A DNA stretch of 64,000 nucleotides, taken from JACKNG01 sp040220855 (GTDB lineage: Bacteria; Pseudomonadota; Gammaproteobacteria; Ga0077536). The first letter of the stretch is position 1. Every line of letters begins with the position of its first letter. The notes under the pieces were generated by a model. That model did no database searches, was not told where the DNA came from, and saw only the letters and a list, made by a program, of their open reading frames with translations. The position numbers and the translations under genes were made by a program. Location: the NCBI GenBank assembly GCA_040220855.1, contig JAVJVZ010000043.1, forward strand, positions 124,001 to 188,000, in the 5' to 3' direction. Positions 48,253 through 56,543 of the stretch are shown here, in pieces.

Positions 48253-49547
48253 GTGACACGCCGCCCTGGCTCGCCTATGACCGCGAGCACGTCTGGCACC
48301 CCTACTCGACGCTGATCGACCCGCCACCGGTGTTCCCGGTGACCGCCGCAGCCGGCTGCCGGCTGCGTCTCGCCGACGGCCGCGAGCTCATCGACGGCAT
48401 GGCTTCGTGGTGGTCGGTCATCCACGGCTATAACCATCCGCGCCTCAACGCGGCGGTGAGCAGCCAGCTCGGGCAGTTTGCGCACGTCATGTTCGGCGGC
48501 CTCACTCACGAGCCCGCGACCACCCTTGCGCGCACGCTGGTCGAGATCACGCCGCCGGGGCTCGACTACGTATTCCTCGCCGATTCCGGCTCTGTTGCGG
48601 TCGAAGTCGCGATCAAGATGGCGTTGCAGTACCGCGCCGCGCGCGGCGAGAGCGGGCGCACCCGTCTGCTGACCCTGCGCGGCGGCTACCACGGCGACAC
48701 TTTCGGTGCCATGGCGGTGTGCGACCCGGTCACCGGCATGCACGGCCTGTTCCGCGGCGTGCTGCCGGAGCACGTCTTCGTGCCGCGTCCGGCGGTGCGT
48801 TTCGGCGCGCCGTGGGATGCCTCCGATCTCGTTCCGCTCGCTGCGGCTATCGAAGCGCACCGCGACGAACTCGCCGCCGTCATCCTCGAACCGGTGGTGC
48901 AGGGCGCCGGCGGCATGTGGTTCTATCACCCGGAGTACCTCGCCGGCGTGCGCCGCCTGTGCGACGAACACGGCCTGCTGCTGATTGCCGACGAGATCGC
49001 GACCGGTTTCGCGCGCAGCGGCGAATTGTTCGCCTGCAACCATGCCGGCATCGCGCCCGATATCCTGTGTCTCGGCAAGGGGCTCACCGGCGGCTACATG
49101 ACGCTCGCCGCGACGCTCGCCAACGCCGAAGTCGCCATGACCTTGTGCGGCAACGAGCCCGGCGTGTTCATGCACGGTCCGACGTTCATGGGCAATGCGC
49201 TCGCCTGCGCCTGCGCGCAGGCGAGCATCGACCTTCTGCTCGAAGGCGACTGGCGCGGTGACATTGCGCGCATCGGACGGGCGCTCGAGGCGGGCCTGGC
49301 CCCGTGCCGCACGCTCCCCGGCGTTGTCGACGTGCGCACCCTCGGCGCAATCGGCGTGGTCGAGCTCGAGACGCCGATCGACATGCGCATGGCGGCACCG
49401 GCGTTCGTCGAGCGCGGCGTGTGGGTGCGCCCGTTCGGGCGTCTCGTCTACGTCATGCCGCCCTACGTGATCAGCGACGCCGAGACAGCGCAGCTCGCCG
49501 CGGCCATCGGCGAGGTCGTCGCCCTGCATGCGGAGAACGCGAGATGA
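48249..49547 (+). CDS. bioA: Adenosylmethionine-8-amino-7-oxononanoate aminotransferase
   Basis: PLP-dependent class III aminotransferase of 432 residues; it makes 7,8-diaminopelargonate in biotin synthesis using SAM as amino donor. The BioA-specific SWWSVIHGYNHP (Trp54/Trp55) and MFGGLTHEPA distinguish it from other class III enzymes. Cofactor residues: Asp248 (LIADEI) and the Schiff-base Lys277 (LGKGLTGG). The start overlaps the pyrC stop in ATGA. No other bio gene is in the window. Pairing with pyrC is unusual and probably reflects chance operon gain. Confidence 0.96.
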   Translation: MSDTPPWLAYDREHVWHPYSTLIDPPPVFPVTAAAGCRLRLADGRELIDGMASWWSVIHGYNHPRLNAAVSSQLGQFAHVMFGGLTHEPATTLARTLVEITPPGLDYVFLADSGSVAVEVAIKMALQYRAARGESGRTRLLTLRGGYHGDTFGAMAVCDPVTGMHGLFRGVLPEHVFVPRPAVRFGAPWDASDLVPLAAAIEAHRDELAAVILEPVVQGAGGMWFYHPEYLAGVRRLCDEHGLLLIADEIATGFARSGELFACNHAGIAPDILCLGKGLTGGYMTLAATLANAEVAMTLCGNEPGVFMHGPTFMGNALACACAQASIDLLLEGDWRGDIARIGRALEAGLAPCRTLPGVVDVRTLGAIGVVELETPIDMRMAAPAFVERGVWVRPFGRLVYVMPPYVISDAETAQLAAAIGEVVALHAENAR

Positions 49548-50080
49548 ACGAGGACAGCCTGCCCGGCTTCGACGACGACGTCATACGCGCCATGGCGCGC
49601 TGGCCAGACGTGCCGCAATGCTTCGGCTGGCTCGGGCTCGATCGTCGCGGCGGCTGGCGCATCCGCGGTGAAACCATCACGCATGCCCGCGCAGTGGCCT
49701 TCCTCGGGCGGCACTATCGCGGTGACGAGAACGGCCGCTGGTACGTGCAGAACGGCCCCCAGCAGGTGTTCGTCGATCTCGACTACACCCCGTGGGTCTA
49801 TCGCTACGACACACATGCCGGTTTCGTCACGCATACCGGCATACGCTGCACGGCGCTCACCGGCGCCTGTCTCGACGACGAGGGCAACCTGCTCGTTGCC
49901 ACGAGCCTCGGTATCGGCATTGTCGACGATCGCGATCTCGCGGCCTGCGAAGCATTGCTCGAACTTCGTGGTGACGTCGCCATCGCGCTCACCTGGGGCG
50001 GCACGCGGCACGTGCTGGAGAGCGTCGCGCGCGACGCCGTCCCTGGCCGCTACGGCTTCGTGCCGACACCACGCGCTTGA
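49544..50080 (+). CDS. Conserved proteobacterial protein of unknown function
   Basis: Soluble protein of 178 residues, family name not certain (it resembles small DUF proteins found beside housekeeping genes of gamma- and betaproteobacteria). Features: PQCFGWLGLDRRGGWRIRGE, an NGRWYVQNGPQQVFVDLDYTPWVYR central block, and NLLVATSLGIGIVDDRDL. Conserved Trp/Tyr residues suggest a beta-rich core. No signal peptide or cofactor motif. ATG overlaps the bioA stop (ATGA) and its own stop overlaps the next gene (TTGA), so it is fully embedded in a co-translated chain. Confidence 0.8.
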   Translation: MNEDSLPGFDDDVIRAMARWPDVPQCFGWLGLDRRGGWRIRGETITHARAVAFLGRHYRGDENGRWYVQNGPQQVFVDLDYTPWVYRYDTHAGFVTHTGIRCTALTGACLDDEGNLLVATSLGIGIVDDRDLAACEALLELRGDVAIALTWGGTRHVLESVARDAVPGRYGFVPTPRA

Positions 50081-50778
50081 GCGCGAAGTCGTCGTCGGCT
50101 GCGCCCCCGGGAGACCCGCTCGCTGCGCACGGGGCGCGCGCGACAGCGGCACTCGTCGCGCTGGGAACGTGGGCGGCGCTGTGGCAGTTCGTCAGTGGCG
50201 CCGATGCCGCCGCCCGTGCCGCCTACGCATTCGGCGTGGTGCCCTCGGTGCTGACCCTGCGCGCACGCCTGCCACTCGAACTCGACCTGTTGCCCGCGCC
50301 ACTCACCCTGCTCACCGCCGTGTTCCCGCAGGCGGGCCTGTTGCCGGCCACCGCCGCCCTGCTGATGCTCGTCCTGTACGGACCACACGTGGAGGGTGCG
50401 CTCGGCTGGCGGCGCTACCTCGTGTTCTACTTCGGTTGCGCCATCCTCGCCGCGCTCGCCGAGGTGCTCGCTGCGCCGGGCGGGCGCTTCCCGGTCATCG
50501 GCGCCGGTGGTGCCGTCAGCGGGGTGGTCGTGGCGAGCCTGCTCCTGCTGCCACGGCGCCGCATCGCACTGCCAGCGGGGACAGGCATCGCGACCGGCGT
50601 GCTCGCCGCTACGTGGTTCGTCTTTGCCGTCTTCGCCGCTCCGGGAAGCGCCGCGACACGGCCCGGTCTCGGCTGGCCGGCGTGCGTCGGCGGCGCGCTC
50701 GGCGGCATCATCCTGGTGCTGTTTCTCAAGCGGCGCGAAGTGCCGCTGCTCGCCGCCGAGAGGCCGTCGCGGCGGTGA
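50077..50778 (+). CDS. Rhomboid-fold membrane protein lacking catalytic Ser and His (pseudoprotease)
   Basis: Protein of 233 residues with about six hydrophobic helices arranged like a bacterial rhomboid. The catalytic-loop equivalent of GASG reads IGAGGAVSG, so the nucleophile Ser position is Gly. The last-helix equivalent of the His motif reads WPACVGGALGG, so the His position is Cys. Other rhomboid features remain: LYGPHVEGALGWRRYLVFYFGC (L1/TM2 region, where WR is typical). This suggests an inactive rhomboid, perhaps a chaperone or membrane-protein binder. Start is probably TTG overlapping the previous stop (TTGA); it has no obvious alternative at the same N-terminus. Confidence 0.72.
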   Translation: MSAKSSSAAPPGDPLAAHGARATAALVALGTWAALWQFVSGADAAARAAYAFGVVPSVLTLRARLPLELDLLPAPLTLLTAVFPQAGLLPATAALLMLVLYGPHVEGALGWRRYLVFYFGCAILAALAEVLAAPGGRFPVIGAGGAVSGVVVASLLLLPRRRIALPAGTGIATGVLAATWFVFAVFAAPGSAATRPGLGWPACVGGALGGIILVLFLKRREVPLLAAERPSRR

Positions 50779-52151
50779 TTGCGGCGAGCTTCGCGCTCTA
50801 CCTGGGGCTGATCGGCATCATCGGCGTGCTCGCCTGGCGGCGTACCCGCGACATCGCCGACTACCTGCTCGGCGGGCGCCGCATCGGCGCCGCCGTCGCG
50901 GCGCTCTCGGCCGGCGCCTCCGACATGAGCGGCTGGCTGCTCCTCGGCCTGCCCGGGCTCGCCGTGCTCATGCCGGGCACGGCCGCGTGGACCGCCGCCG
51001 GGCTGCTCGCCGGCACCTGGTGCAACTGGCGTTTCGTCGCCCGCCCCCTGCGCGAAGCCAGCGCGGCGCTCGGCGCCCTCACCGTGCCGGGCTACTTCGC
51101 GGCGCGCTTTCCGGCACACGGGCGCTGGCTGCGGGCATTGACCGCGCTGACCATCGTCGCCTTCTTCCTGCTCTACACGAGCGCCGGCCTCGTCGCCGGC
51201 GGCAAGCTGTTCAACAGCGTGTTCGCTATCCCCTACGCGCCGGCGGTGGTGCTCGGCGCACTCGTGATTGTCATTTACACGCTGTTCGGGGGCTTTCTCG
51301 CTGTGGCGTGGACGGACGCCCTGCAGGCTTTGATGATGAGTGCCGCACTGCTCGCGGTGAGCGTGCTGCTGTGGACGAGCGACGGCGCGGCCACCCCGCT
51401 CCCCGCAGCAGCGCCCGCACCAGGCCCGCTCGCGGCGCTGTCCGCCCTTGCCTGGGGACTCGGCTACTGCGGGCAGCCGCATATTCTCGCCCGCTTCATG
51501 GCCCTCGCCGACCCGGCCCGTGCGGTCGTTGCGCGTCGCATTGCCGTGAGCTGGACCGCGCTCGGCCTGGTCACCGCGGTCGCCATCGGCATCGCCGGGG
51601 CGGGCCTCGCCGGGGTCGCCGCCGATCCCGAGCGCGTCTTCATCCTCGCCGTGGAAGCCGAGCTCGCTCCGTGGCTCGCCGGTGGCTGCCTCGCGGCGAT
51701 TCTCGCCGCCATCATGAGCACCGCCGATTCGCAATTGCTGGTCACGGCGGCGGCCCTCGCCGAGGACCTGTTGCCCCTCGCCCGCAGTCCCCGCGACGCC
51801 GCCGCGCGCCTGCGCGCCGGCCGCCTGGCCGTCGCCGTGGTGGCAGCCTGTGCCGTACTGGTAGCACTCGATCCGCGGGCCGGCGTGTTCGACCTCGTCG
51901 CGCGCGCCTGGGCCGGCTTCGGCGCGACGCTCGGACCGGCGCTGCTGGTGGCGCTGTACCGTGACGATGCCTCTGGCGCCGGTGCGCTCGCCGGCATGAC
52001 GGCCGGCGCGCTGGTGGTGCTCGGCTGGCCCTGGCTGCCGCACGGCGGCTTCGGCGTCTACGAACTGTTGCCCGCGTTCGTCGCCGCCTGCGCCCTCAAC
52101 CTCGTCGTCAATCACTACGTCGCCGGTGCGCACGGCAAGCGCAGGCCCTAG
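50775..52151 (+). CDS. Sodium:solute symporter (SSS family, PutP-like)
   Basis: Membrane transporter of 458 residues with about 12 helices. The N-terminal LGGRRIGAAVAALSAGASDMSGWLLLGLPG is the diagnostic SSS helix pair (Na2-site Ser/Asp region), and FGGFLAVAWTDALQALMMSAALL is the TM5-TM6 signature. GYCGQPHILARFMAL and IMSTADSQLLV (Na-site Ser/Thr-Asp) match PutP. It is slightly shorter than PutP (about 500). The GTG start overlaps the rhomboid-like stop (GTGA). Substrate may be proline or another amino/organic acid. It closes the chain from pyrC. Confidence 0.9.
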   Translation: MIAASFALYLGLIGIIGVLAWRRTRDIADYLLGGRRIGAAVAALSAGASDMSGWLLLGLPGLAVLMPGTAAWTAAGLLAGTWCNWRFVARPLREASAALGALTVPGYFAARFPAHGRWLRALTALTIVAFFLLYTSAGLVAGGKLFNSVFAIPYAPAVVLGALVIVIYTLFGGFLAVAWTDALQALMMSAALLAVSVLLWTSDGAATPLPAAAPAPGPLAALSALAWGLGYCGQPHILARFMALADPARAVVARRIAVSWTALGLVTAVAIGIAGAGLAGVAADPERVFILAVEAELAPWLAGGCLAAILAAIMSTADSQLLVTAAALAEDLLPLARSPRDAAARLRAGRLAVAVVAACAVLVALDPRAGVFDLVARAWAGFGATLGPALLVALYRDDASGAGALAGMTAGALVVLGWPWLPHGGFGVYELLPAFVAACALNLVVNHYVAGAHGKRRP

Positions 52152-52160
52152 AATCGCCGC

Positions 52161-52475
52161 ATGAAAGAAGTCTCGTTGATCGCCTGGCCGGCTGCCGACG
52201 GCATCCCCGATGCGACCCGGGTAAGCGACAAGATGGCCGCGCGTGGCTACGCGGTAACCCGCTATACCTATCCCGCGGGAGCCGATTTCCCACCGCATTC
52301 CCATCCGTGGGACAAGTGCAGCAGCGTGCTCGAGGGTCGCTTCGAGATCGTCGTCGGCGACACTTCCTATGTGCTCGCCCGCGGCGACCTGTTGTTCATT
52401 CCGGCCGGTGTGGTACACGCCGCACGCGTACTCGGAGACGTTGCGGTCACCAGCCTCGACGGCGTGAAGCGCTGA
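52161..52475 (+). CDS. Small cupin-domain protein
   Basis: Single-domain cupin of 104 residues. Cupin motif 1 is ADFPPHSHPWDKCSSVLEG (His-x-His plus Glu-like position) and motif 2 RGDLLFIPAGVVHAA with the metal-binding His. The domain could bind a metal ion or small molecule; it is too short for a regulator with a DNA-binding part. It begins nine bases after the symporter stop and likely belongs to the same transcript. No clear Shine-Dalgarno. Function not assigned. Confidence 0.85.
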   Translation: MKEVSLIAWPAADGIPDATRVSDKMAARGYAVTRYTYPAGADFPPHSHPWDKCSSVLEGRFEIVVGDTSYVLARGDLLFIPAGVVHAARVLGDVAVTSLDGVKR

Positions 52476-52492
52476 CCCGGCGTCCGGCCGGC

Positions 52493-53197
52493 GTGTCTGT
52501 CCCGGTCCGCCGCGCCAGCGCCGCGGCGGCGATCGATGGTCCGACAGCGCGACGGCTGGCATCGCGCCGTTGGGCGGGCAACCCCCGACAGACGCCGGGT
52601 GCGCTGCTGCTCGCGCTGTTCGCCTTGCTCTCCGGCGGCTGCGACGACTCCGCGCCGACGTTGCCGCGGCTGGCAACGGACGCCGTGGTGCTCGCCTTCG
52701 GCGACAGCCTCACGCGCGGCACCGGCGCGCCGCGTGGTGCGGGCTATCCCGAGGTGCTCGCCCGGTTGATCGATCGGCAGGTCGTGAACGCCGGGGTGCC
52801 GGGCGAGATCAGCGCGGACGGCCGCCGGCGCCTTGGCGGCGTGCTCGATCGCGTCGTTCCCGACCTGCTCATCCTGTGCCACGGCGGCAATGACCTGCTG
52901 CGGCGACACCCGCCCGCGGCCACGCGCGACAACCTGGCAGCAATGATTGCGCTCGCGCGCGAGCGCGGCATCGCCGTACTCCTGCTCGGCGTACCGGCGC
53001 CGGGGCTCGTGCTGGACACCGCGGCGCTCTACCACGACGTCGCGATGACGACCGCCACGCCGCTCGAGGACACGGCCATTGCCGAAATCCTCGGCACGGC
53101 CGAGTGGAAGGCGGATCCGGTGCATCCCAACGCCACCGGCTACCGGGTGCTCGCCGAGCGCGTGCGCGCCGCCCTCGCCGCGCACGGCGCTTTGTGA
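52493..53197 (+). CDS. SGNH/GDSL lipoprotein esterase, TesA-like
   Basis: SGNH hydrolase of about 234 residues. Lipobox LSGGC at 46-50 after LLLALFAL predicts a lipoprotein, anchored through Cys50. Block I is AFGDSLTRGTG with Ser72, block II GVPGEIS with Gly103, block III CHGGNDLL with Asn133, block V DPVHPN with Asp208 and His211: all four catalytic blocks are intact. Related to E. coli TesA (thioesterase/lysophospholipase/arylesterase). The start is uncertain: GTG 52493 leaves an unusually long, basic N-terminus before the hydrophobic stretch, and no closer in-frame ATG exists. Confidence 0.87.
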   Translation: MSVPVRRASAAAAIDGPTARRLASRRWAGNPRQTPGALLLALFALLSGGCDDSAPTLPRLATDAVVLAFGDSLTRGTGAPRGAGYPEVLARLIDRQVVNAGVPGEISADGRRRLGGVLDRVVPDLLILCHGGNDLLRRHPPAATRDNLAAMIALARERGIAVLLLGVPAPGLVLDTAALYHDVAMTTATPLEDTAIAEILGTAEWKADPVHPNATGYRVLAERVRAALAAHGAL

Positions 53198-53282
53198 GCC
53201 CCCTGCACTTGGCGACACGGATGTGGGAACATGGCGCCGCGCTACGCGCAACCCGACCCACCGCCACATCCGGAAGCTCTCA

Positions 53283-53969
53283 ATGAGAATACGCAATCTT
53301 GCCCTGCTCGGCTGCCTGCTGGCCGGCCAGGCGGGCGCCGTCGGCACGTCGCTGGAAAGCGATGCCGAGAAGTACAGCTATGCCATCGGCATCAATTTTG
53401 CGCAGAGCCTGATGCGCCAGGGGGTGCCCCTCGATGCCGATGCCGTGTACATGGCCATCCAGGACGCCCTGGCCGGCAGCGAGCTGCGCCTCTCAGCTGA
53501 GACCATGAGCGAGGCCTTGCGTGCGGAGGCTCAGCGCGCCGGCGAGCGCAAGCGCGACCAGGCAGCGGAGAACATGCGTCGCGGCAAGGAATACATGGCG
53601 CAGAACAAGACCAAGGACGGTGTCACCACGCTGCCCAACGGCATCCAGTACGAAGTACTGCGCAAGGGCACGGGCGCACAACCGAAGAAGACCGACACCG
53701 TGACCGTGCACTACGTGGGTACGCTCGTCGACGGCCGCGAGTTCGACAGCTCCAAGCGGCGCGGCGAACCGGCCACCTTCCCGCTCGACGGCGTCATCCA
53801 GGGATGGCAGGAGATCCTGCCGCTGATGCGCGTGGGCGCGCGCTGGCTGGTCACCATTCCGCCCGATCTCGCCTACGGCGTGAACGGGGCGGGCGCTGCC
53901 ATCGGTCCCAACGAGACGCTGATCTTCGAGATCGACCTGCTCGAGATCGGCGGCGGCGACGACGGCTGA
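53283..53969 (+). CDS. FKBP-type peptidyl-prolyl isomerase (FkpA/Mip-like)
   Basis: Exported prolyl isomerase of 228 residues. Signal peptide LALLGCLLAGQAGA (cut near 19). An N-terminal dimerisation helix region (25-105, KYSYAIGINFAQSLMRQG and RKRDQAAENMRRGKEYM) precedes the FKBP domain from about 108: VTVHYVGTLVDGREFDSS, GVIQGWQEILPLMRVGARW, IPPDLAYG and ETLIFEIDLLEI carry the binding-site residues. Layout is that of Mip/FkpA, which fold periplasmic or outer-membrane proteins. Start ATG 53283. Followed 67 bp later by a small unknown gene. Confidence 0.93.
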   Translation: MRIRNLALLGCLLAGQAGAVGTSLESDAEKYSYAIGINFAQSLMRQGVPLDADAVYMAIQDALAGSELRLSAETMSEALRAEAQRAGERKRDQAAENMRRGKEYMAQNKTKDGVTTLPNGIQYEVLRKGTGAQPKKTDTVTVHYVGTLVDGREFDSSKRRGEPATFPLDGVIQGWQEILPLMRVGARWLVTIPPDLAYGVNGAGAAIGPNETLIFEIDLLEIGGGDDG

Positions 53970-54036
53970 GGATGCGCCGATTGCCCGCCAGCAGCGGGCA
54001 CGTTTACACTCCGGACGGTAAGCAGACGGCAGCACG

Positions 54037-54315
54037 ATGATCGAAATCGAAGACAAGGGCCGCGAAGACGGCCACAGCGTGTTCAACGTCACGGTGTCCG
54101 ATTCGGCCGGACGCACACAGCATCGCGTGACGCTGTCCGACGAGACCTACGAGCGCCTCACGGGCGGTCGCATCTCGCACGTTGCCTGCGTCGATGCCGC
54201 GTTCCGCTTCCTGCTCGAGCGCGAAGCAAAGACCGACATCCTGCCGAGCTTCGACATCAACGTCATTCACCTCTACTACGCCAACTTCGAAAAAGAGTTC
54301 GGCAACTACATGTAG
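54037..54315 (+). CDS. Small conserved protein, unknown function
   Basis: Protein of 92 residues. It begins MIEIEDKGREDGHSVFNVTVSD and ends FEKEFGNYM with a mix of strands then helix (CVDAAFRFLLEREAKTDILPSF). No motif is recognised; the charged N-terminus, central Thr-rich strand and aromatic end recall small regulatory or adaptor folds, without proof. Located after the FKBP gene. Shine-Dalgarno not clear. Probably a real gene because the codon usage follows that of its neighbours and the frame is compact, but function cannot be stated. Confidence 0.65.
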   Translation: MIEIEDKGREDGHSVFNVTVSDSAGRTQHRVTLSDETYERLTGGRISHVACVDAAFRFLLEREAKTDILPSFDINVIHLYYANFEKEFGNYM

Positions 54316-54344
54316 TGGTGGCGAGCACCGTGCCGCCGTGTGCC

Positions 54345-55283
54345 TCACGGCGGCACGATCGCGCCGCACGGCTCGCCCTGCGCGGCGCGCCGGCTGTTGA
54401 GCGTATCGATGACGGCACGCCCCCCGACGGTGGCAACGACGGCGCCGAGGTCGGCAGCACGTTCGAGCAATCGGCCGCTGTCGACGTGCACGCGCGGCGC
54501 GGCCAGCGTGCCCGCAACGTCGATGGTGTGCACGGCATCGAGGCCGCCGATACGGATGCCCTGACGCGGCGCCGGCGTCAGCGCGATGTCGAGGACGCCA
54601 TCGACGAGGTCGATACTGCCGCCACCGCTGACCCGCATGCGCGGTGTCCACAGCTCGAGCAGCCGCGGTGCGTAGATACGCCCGCGCGCGACCGGGGCGG
54701 AGAAGCGCAGGCATTCCATCACCGTCGTTTCGCTGGCATCGCGAAACGGCCGGAAGGCACCAAGGACCTTGCCGAGCAGGCTGCCGATGAGGCTTGCGCC
54801 GGCCCGTTCGAAGGTCTTCTCGATGACGCCTCCACCAGCGTGGGCGAGCCAGGCGTGGCCCGAGGCGGTCGCCACGAGCGTGTCCCAGCGTGCGCCCTGC
54901 GCGTGCAGCTCGACGGCGACATCGCTCGGCATCGCCCGCACGTAGGGCCGCAGGGGCGCAAAGGCGCCGGCGTCGACGTCGCGCAACATCAACGTGAGGC
55001 GCGTCTCCGCGGCCGGTGAGTGCGTGAAGGTGCCGCGTGCCGTGCCGCCGGCAAGATCGGGCGAGCGAGCCTCGAGCTCGAGCACACCGTCGCGCAGGTG
55101 CGCTCGCAGCGCGACGTCCCGTGCGGTTGCACCGGCCCACTCGATCGCGCTCGCCTGCGCGTCGACCTCGATCTCGAAGGCCGCCATCCACGGCGGCAGG
55201 AGCAACGACGACGACGCACCCGCTGCCGGCATTGCGAACGCGGCGCACAGCATGGCCGCGGGCGCTCGCGCAGGTGGCTTCAA
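54345..55283 (-). CDS. AsmA-like C-terminal-domain exported protein
   Basis: Protein of 312 residues with a signal-like N-terminus (AAMLCAAFAMPAAGASS). The body alternates beta strands: VALRAHLRDGVLELEARSPDLAGGTARGTFTHS, then SIDLVDGVLDIALTPAPRQGIRIGG and AGTLAAPRVHVDS. The last two blocks are typical of the AsmA/DUF3971-type C-terminal repeats, which act in lipid transport between the two membranes. Shorter than full AsmA family proteins (over 600). Start is TTG overlapping the rnd stop (TTGA), as with other genes here. Periplasmic location inferred. Confidence 0.68.
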   Translation of the reverse strand: MKPPARAPAAMLCAAFAMPAAGASSSLLLPPWMAAFEIEVDAQASAIEWAGATARDVALRAHLRDGVLELEARSPDLAGGTARGTFTHSPAAETRLTLMLRDVDAGAFAPLRPYVRAMPSDVAVELHAQGARWDTLVATASGHAWLAHAGGGVIEKTFERAGASLIGSLLGKVLGAFRPFRDASETTVMECLRFSAPVARGRIYAPRLLELWTPRMRVSGGGSIDLVDGVLDIALTPAPRQGIRIGGLDAVHTIDVAGTLAAPRVHVDSGRLLERAADLGAVVATVGGRAVIDTLNSRRAAQGEPCGAIVPP

Positions 55284-56395
55284 GCGGCGCCGAACTCCGC
55301 GATCAGCGCGGCGAGCACCGGCGCGCGCCAGCCACTGAGCGCGCGTCCTGGCACGTCACCGGCGACCAGTCGCTCGATCTCCCGGCGCGTCAGCAGCACC
55401 GCCGGGCTGATACCGAGTTCGCCGGCACAGGCACGCACCCGCGCCGCACAGTCCTTCGCGCGCTGGCGCTGTGCCGGGCTCGGCGGGCCACTCTGCATCG
55501 CGCGCCAGGCGTCGTCCTCGGCCGCGATGCCGGCCGCGAGCGCAGCGAGCACGCGGTCGCCGTGGCGGCGCACGAAGGCGGCGTTGTCAGGCAGCGCCGC
55601 GGCGAGGGCCGCGGGTGAATCCGGCGCGGCCTGCGCAACGGCCAGCAGTTCGGCATCCTTGAGTACCCATCCTCGCGGCAGGTCGCGTTCGCGTGCGCGC
55701 TCTTCGCGCCAGCGCGCCAGCGCGACCCCGCGTGCGAAGGCTTCGCCCGACAGCGCCGGCAGTCCCTTGACCCGTTGCCACGCATCCATGATCGGGGGGT
55801 CGTAGAGCGCCGGGTCCGCCAGCGTACGGCATTCCTCTTCCAACCAGGCTTCCCGCCCCAGCGCGGCCAGGCGTTCGCCCAGCGCCGCGTCCAGCGCCGC
55901 GAGATGGCGCACATCGTCGGCAGCGTAATGCAACTGGCGTTCGCTCAGCGGACGTTGCCGCCAGTCGGTGCGCGTCTGCGATTTGTCGAGCGTCACGCCG
56001 AGCAGTTCCCGCACCAGTTCGGCGTAACCGATCTGCTCGTCAAAACCCGCGAGAGCCGCCGCAACCTGCGTGTCGACGAGCGGTGGACCGAGCACGAGTC
56101 CGGCATGATACAGCACCTCGAGATCCTGGCGTGCAGCATGCAGGAGCTTGCATCGACCCGGTGCCGCCAGGACCCCGGCGAGCGGAGTGAGATCGTCCAC
56201 GGCAAGGGTATCGATCAAGGCAATGCGCTCCGCGCAGGCGATCTGAACCAGGCACAAGCGTGCAAAGTAGGTACGCTGGCGCTCGAACTCGGTATCGATG
56301 GCGAGCGGCGCCTGCGGGTCGCAGCCCGCCAGCCATGCGGCGATGGCACCGGGCTCGGCGAGGTAGGCGAAGGCGCTGGTCGGATGGTGGCTCAT
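55280..56395 (-). CDS. rnd: Ribonuclease D
   Basis: DEDDy 3'-5' exoribonuclease of 371 residues that matures tRNA 3' ends. Catalytic acidic residues: Asp34 and Glu36 (IDTEFER), Asp91 (ARQDLEVL), and Tyr157 with Asp161 (YAADDVRHL). Two HRDC-like helical domains follow from about 210 (ALSGEAFARGVALARWREERA and RAKDCAARVRACAGELGIS). Length and order match E. coli RNase D. Start ATG 56395; divergent from prc. The stop overlaps the AsmA-like start (TTGA). Confidence 0.95.
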   Translation of the reverse strand: MSHHPTSAFAYLAEPGAIAAWLAGCDPQAPLAIDTEFERQRTYFARLCLVQIACAERIALIDTLAVDDLTPLAGVLAAPGRCKLLHAARQDLEVLYHAGLVLGPPLVDTQVAAALAGFDEQIGYAELVRELLGVTLDKSQTRTDWRQRPLSERQLHYAADDVRHLAALDAALGERLAALGREAWLEEECRTLADPALYDPPIMDAWQRVKGLPALSGEAFARGVALARWREERARERDLPRGWVLKDAELLAVAQAAPDSPAALAAALPDNAAFVRRHGDRVLAALAAGIAAEDDAWRAMQSGPPSPAQRQRAKDCAARVRACAGELGISPAVLLTRREIERLVAGDVPGRALSGWRAPVLAALIAEFGAA

Positions 56396-56543
56396 GCGGA
56401 GAGGGTCACACTGGGGTTCGCGGCGGGCGCGCGCATTATGCCCGGGAACCTGCCATCACACGCCGCATCCAAGCAAATAGGCTACACTGTGCCGACTGCG
56501 CCGACCGATCCCCCGCCTTGCGTGCGAGACGCTGCGAGCCGCC

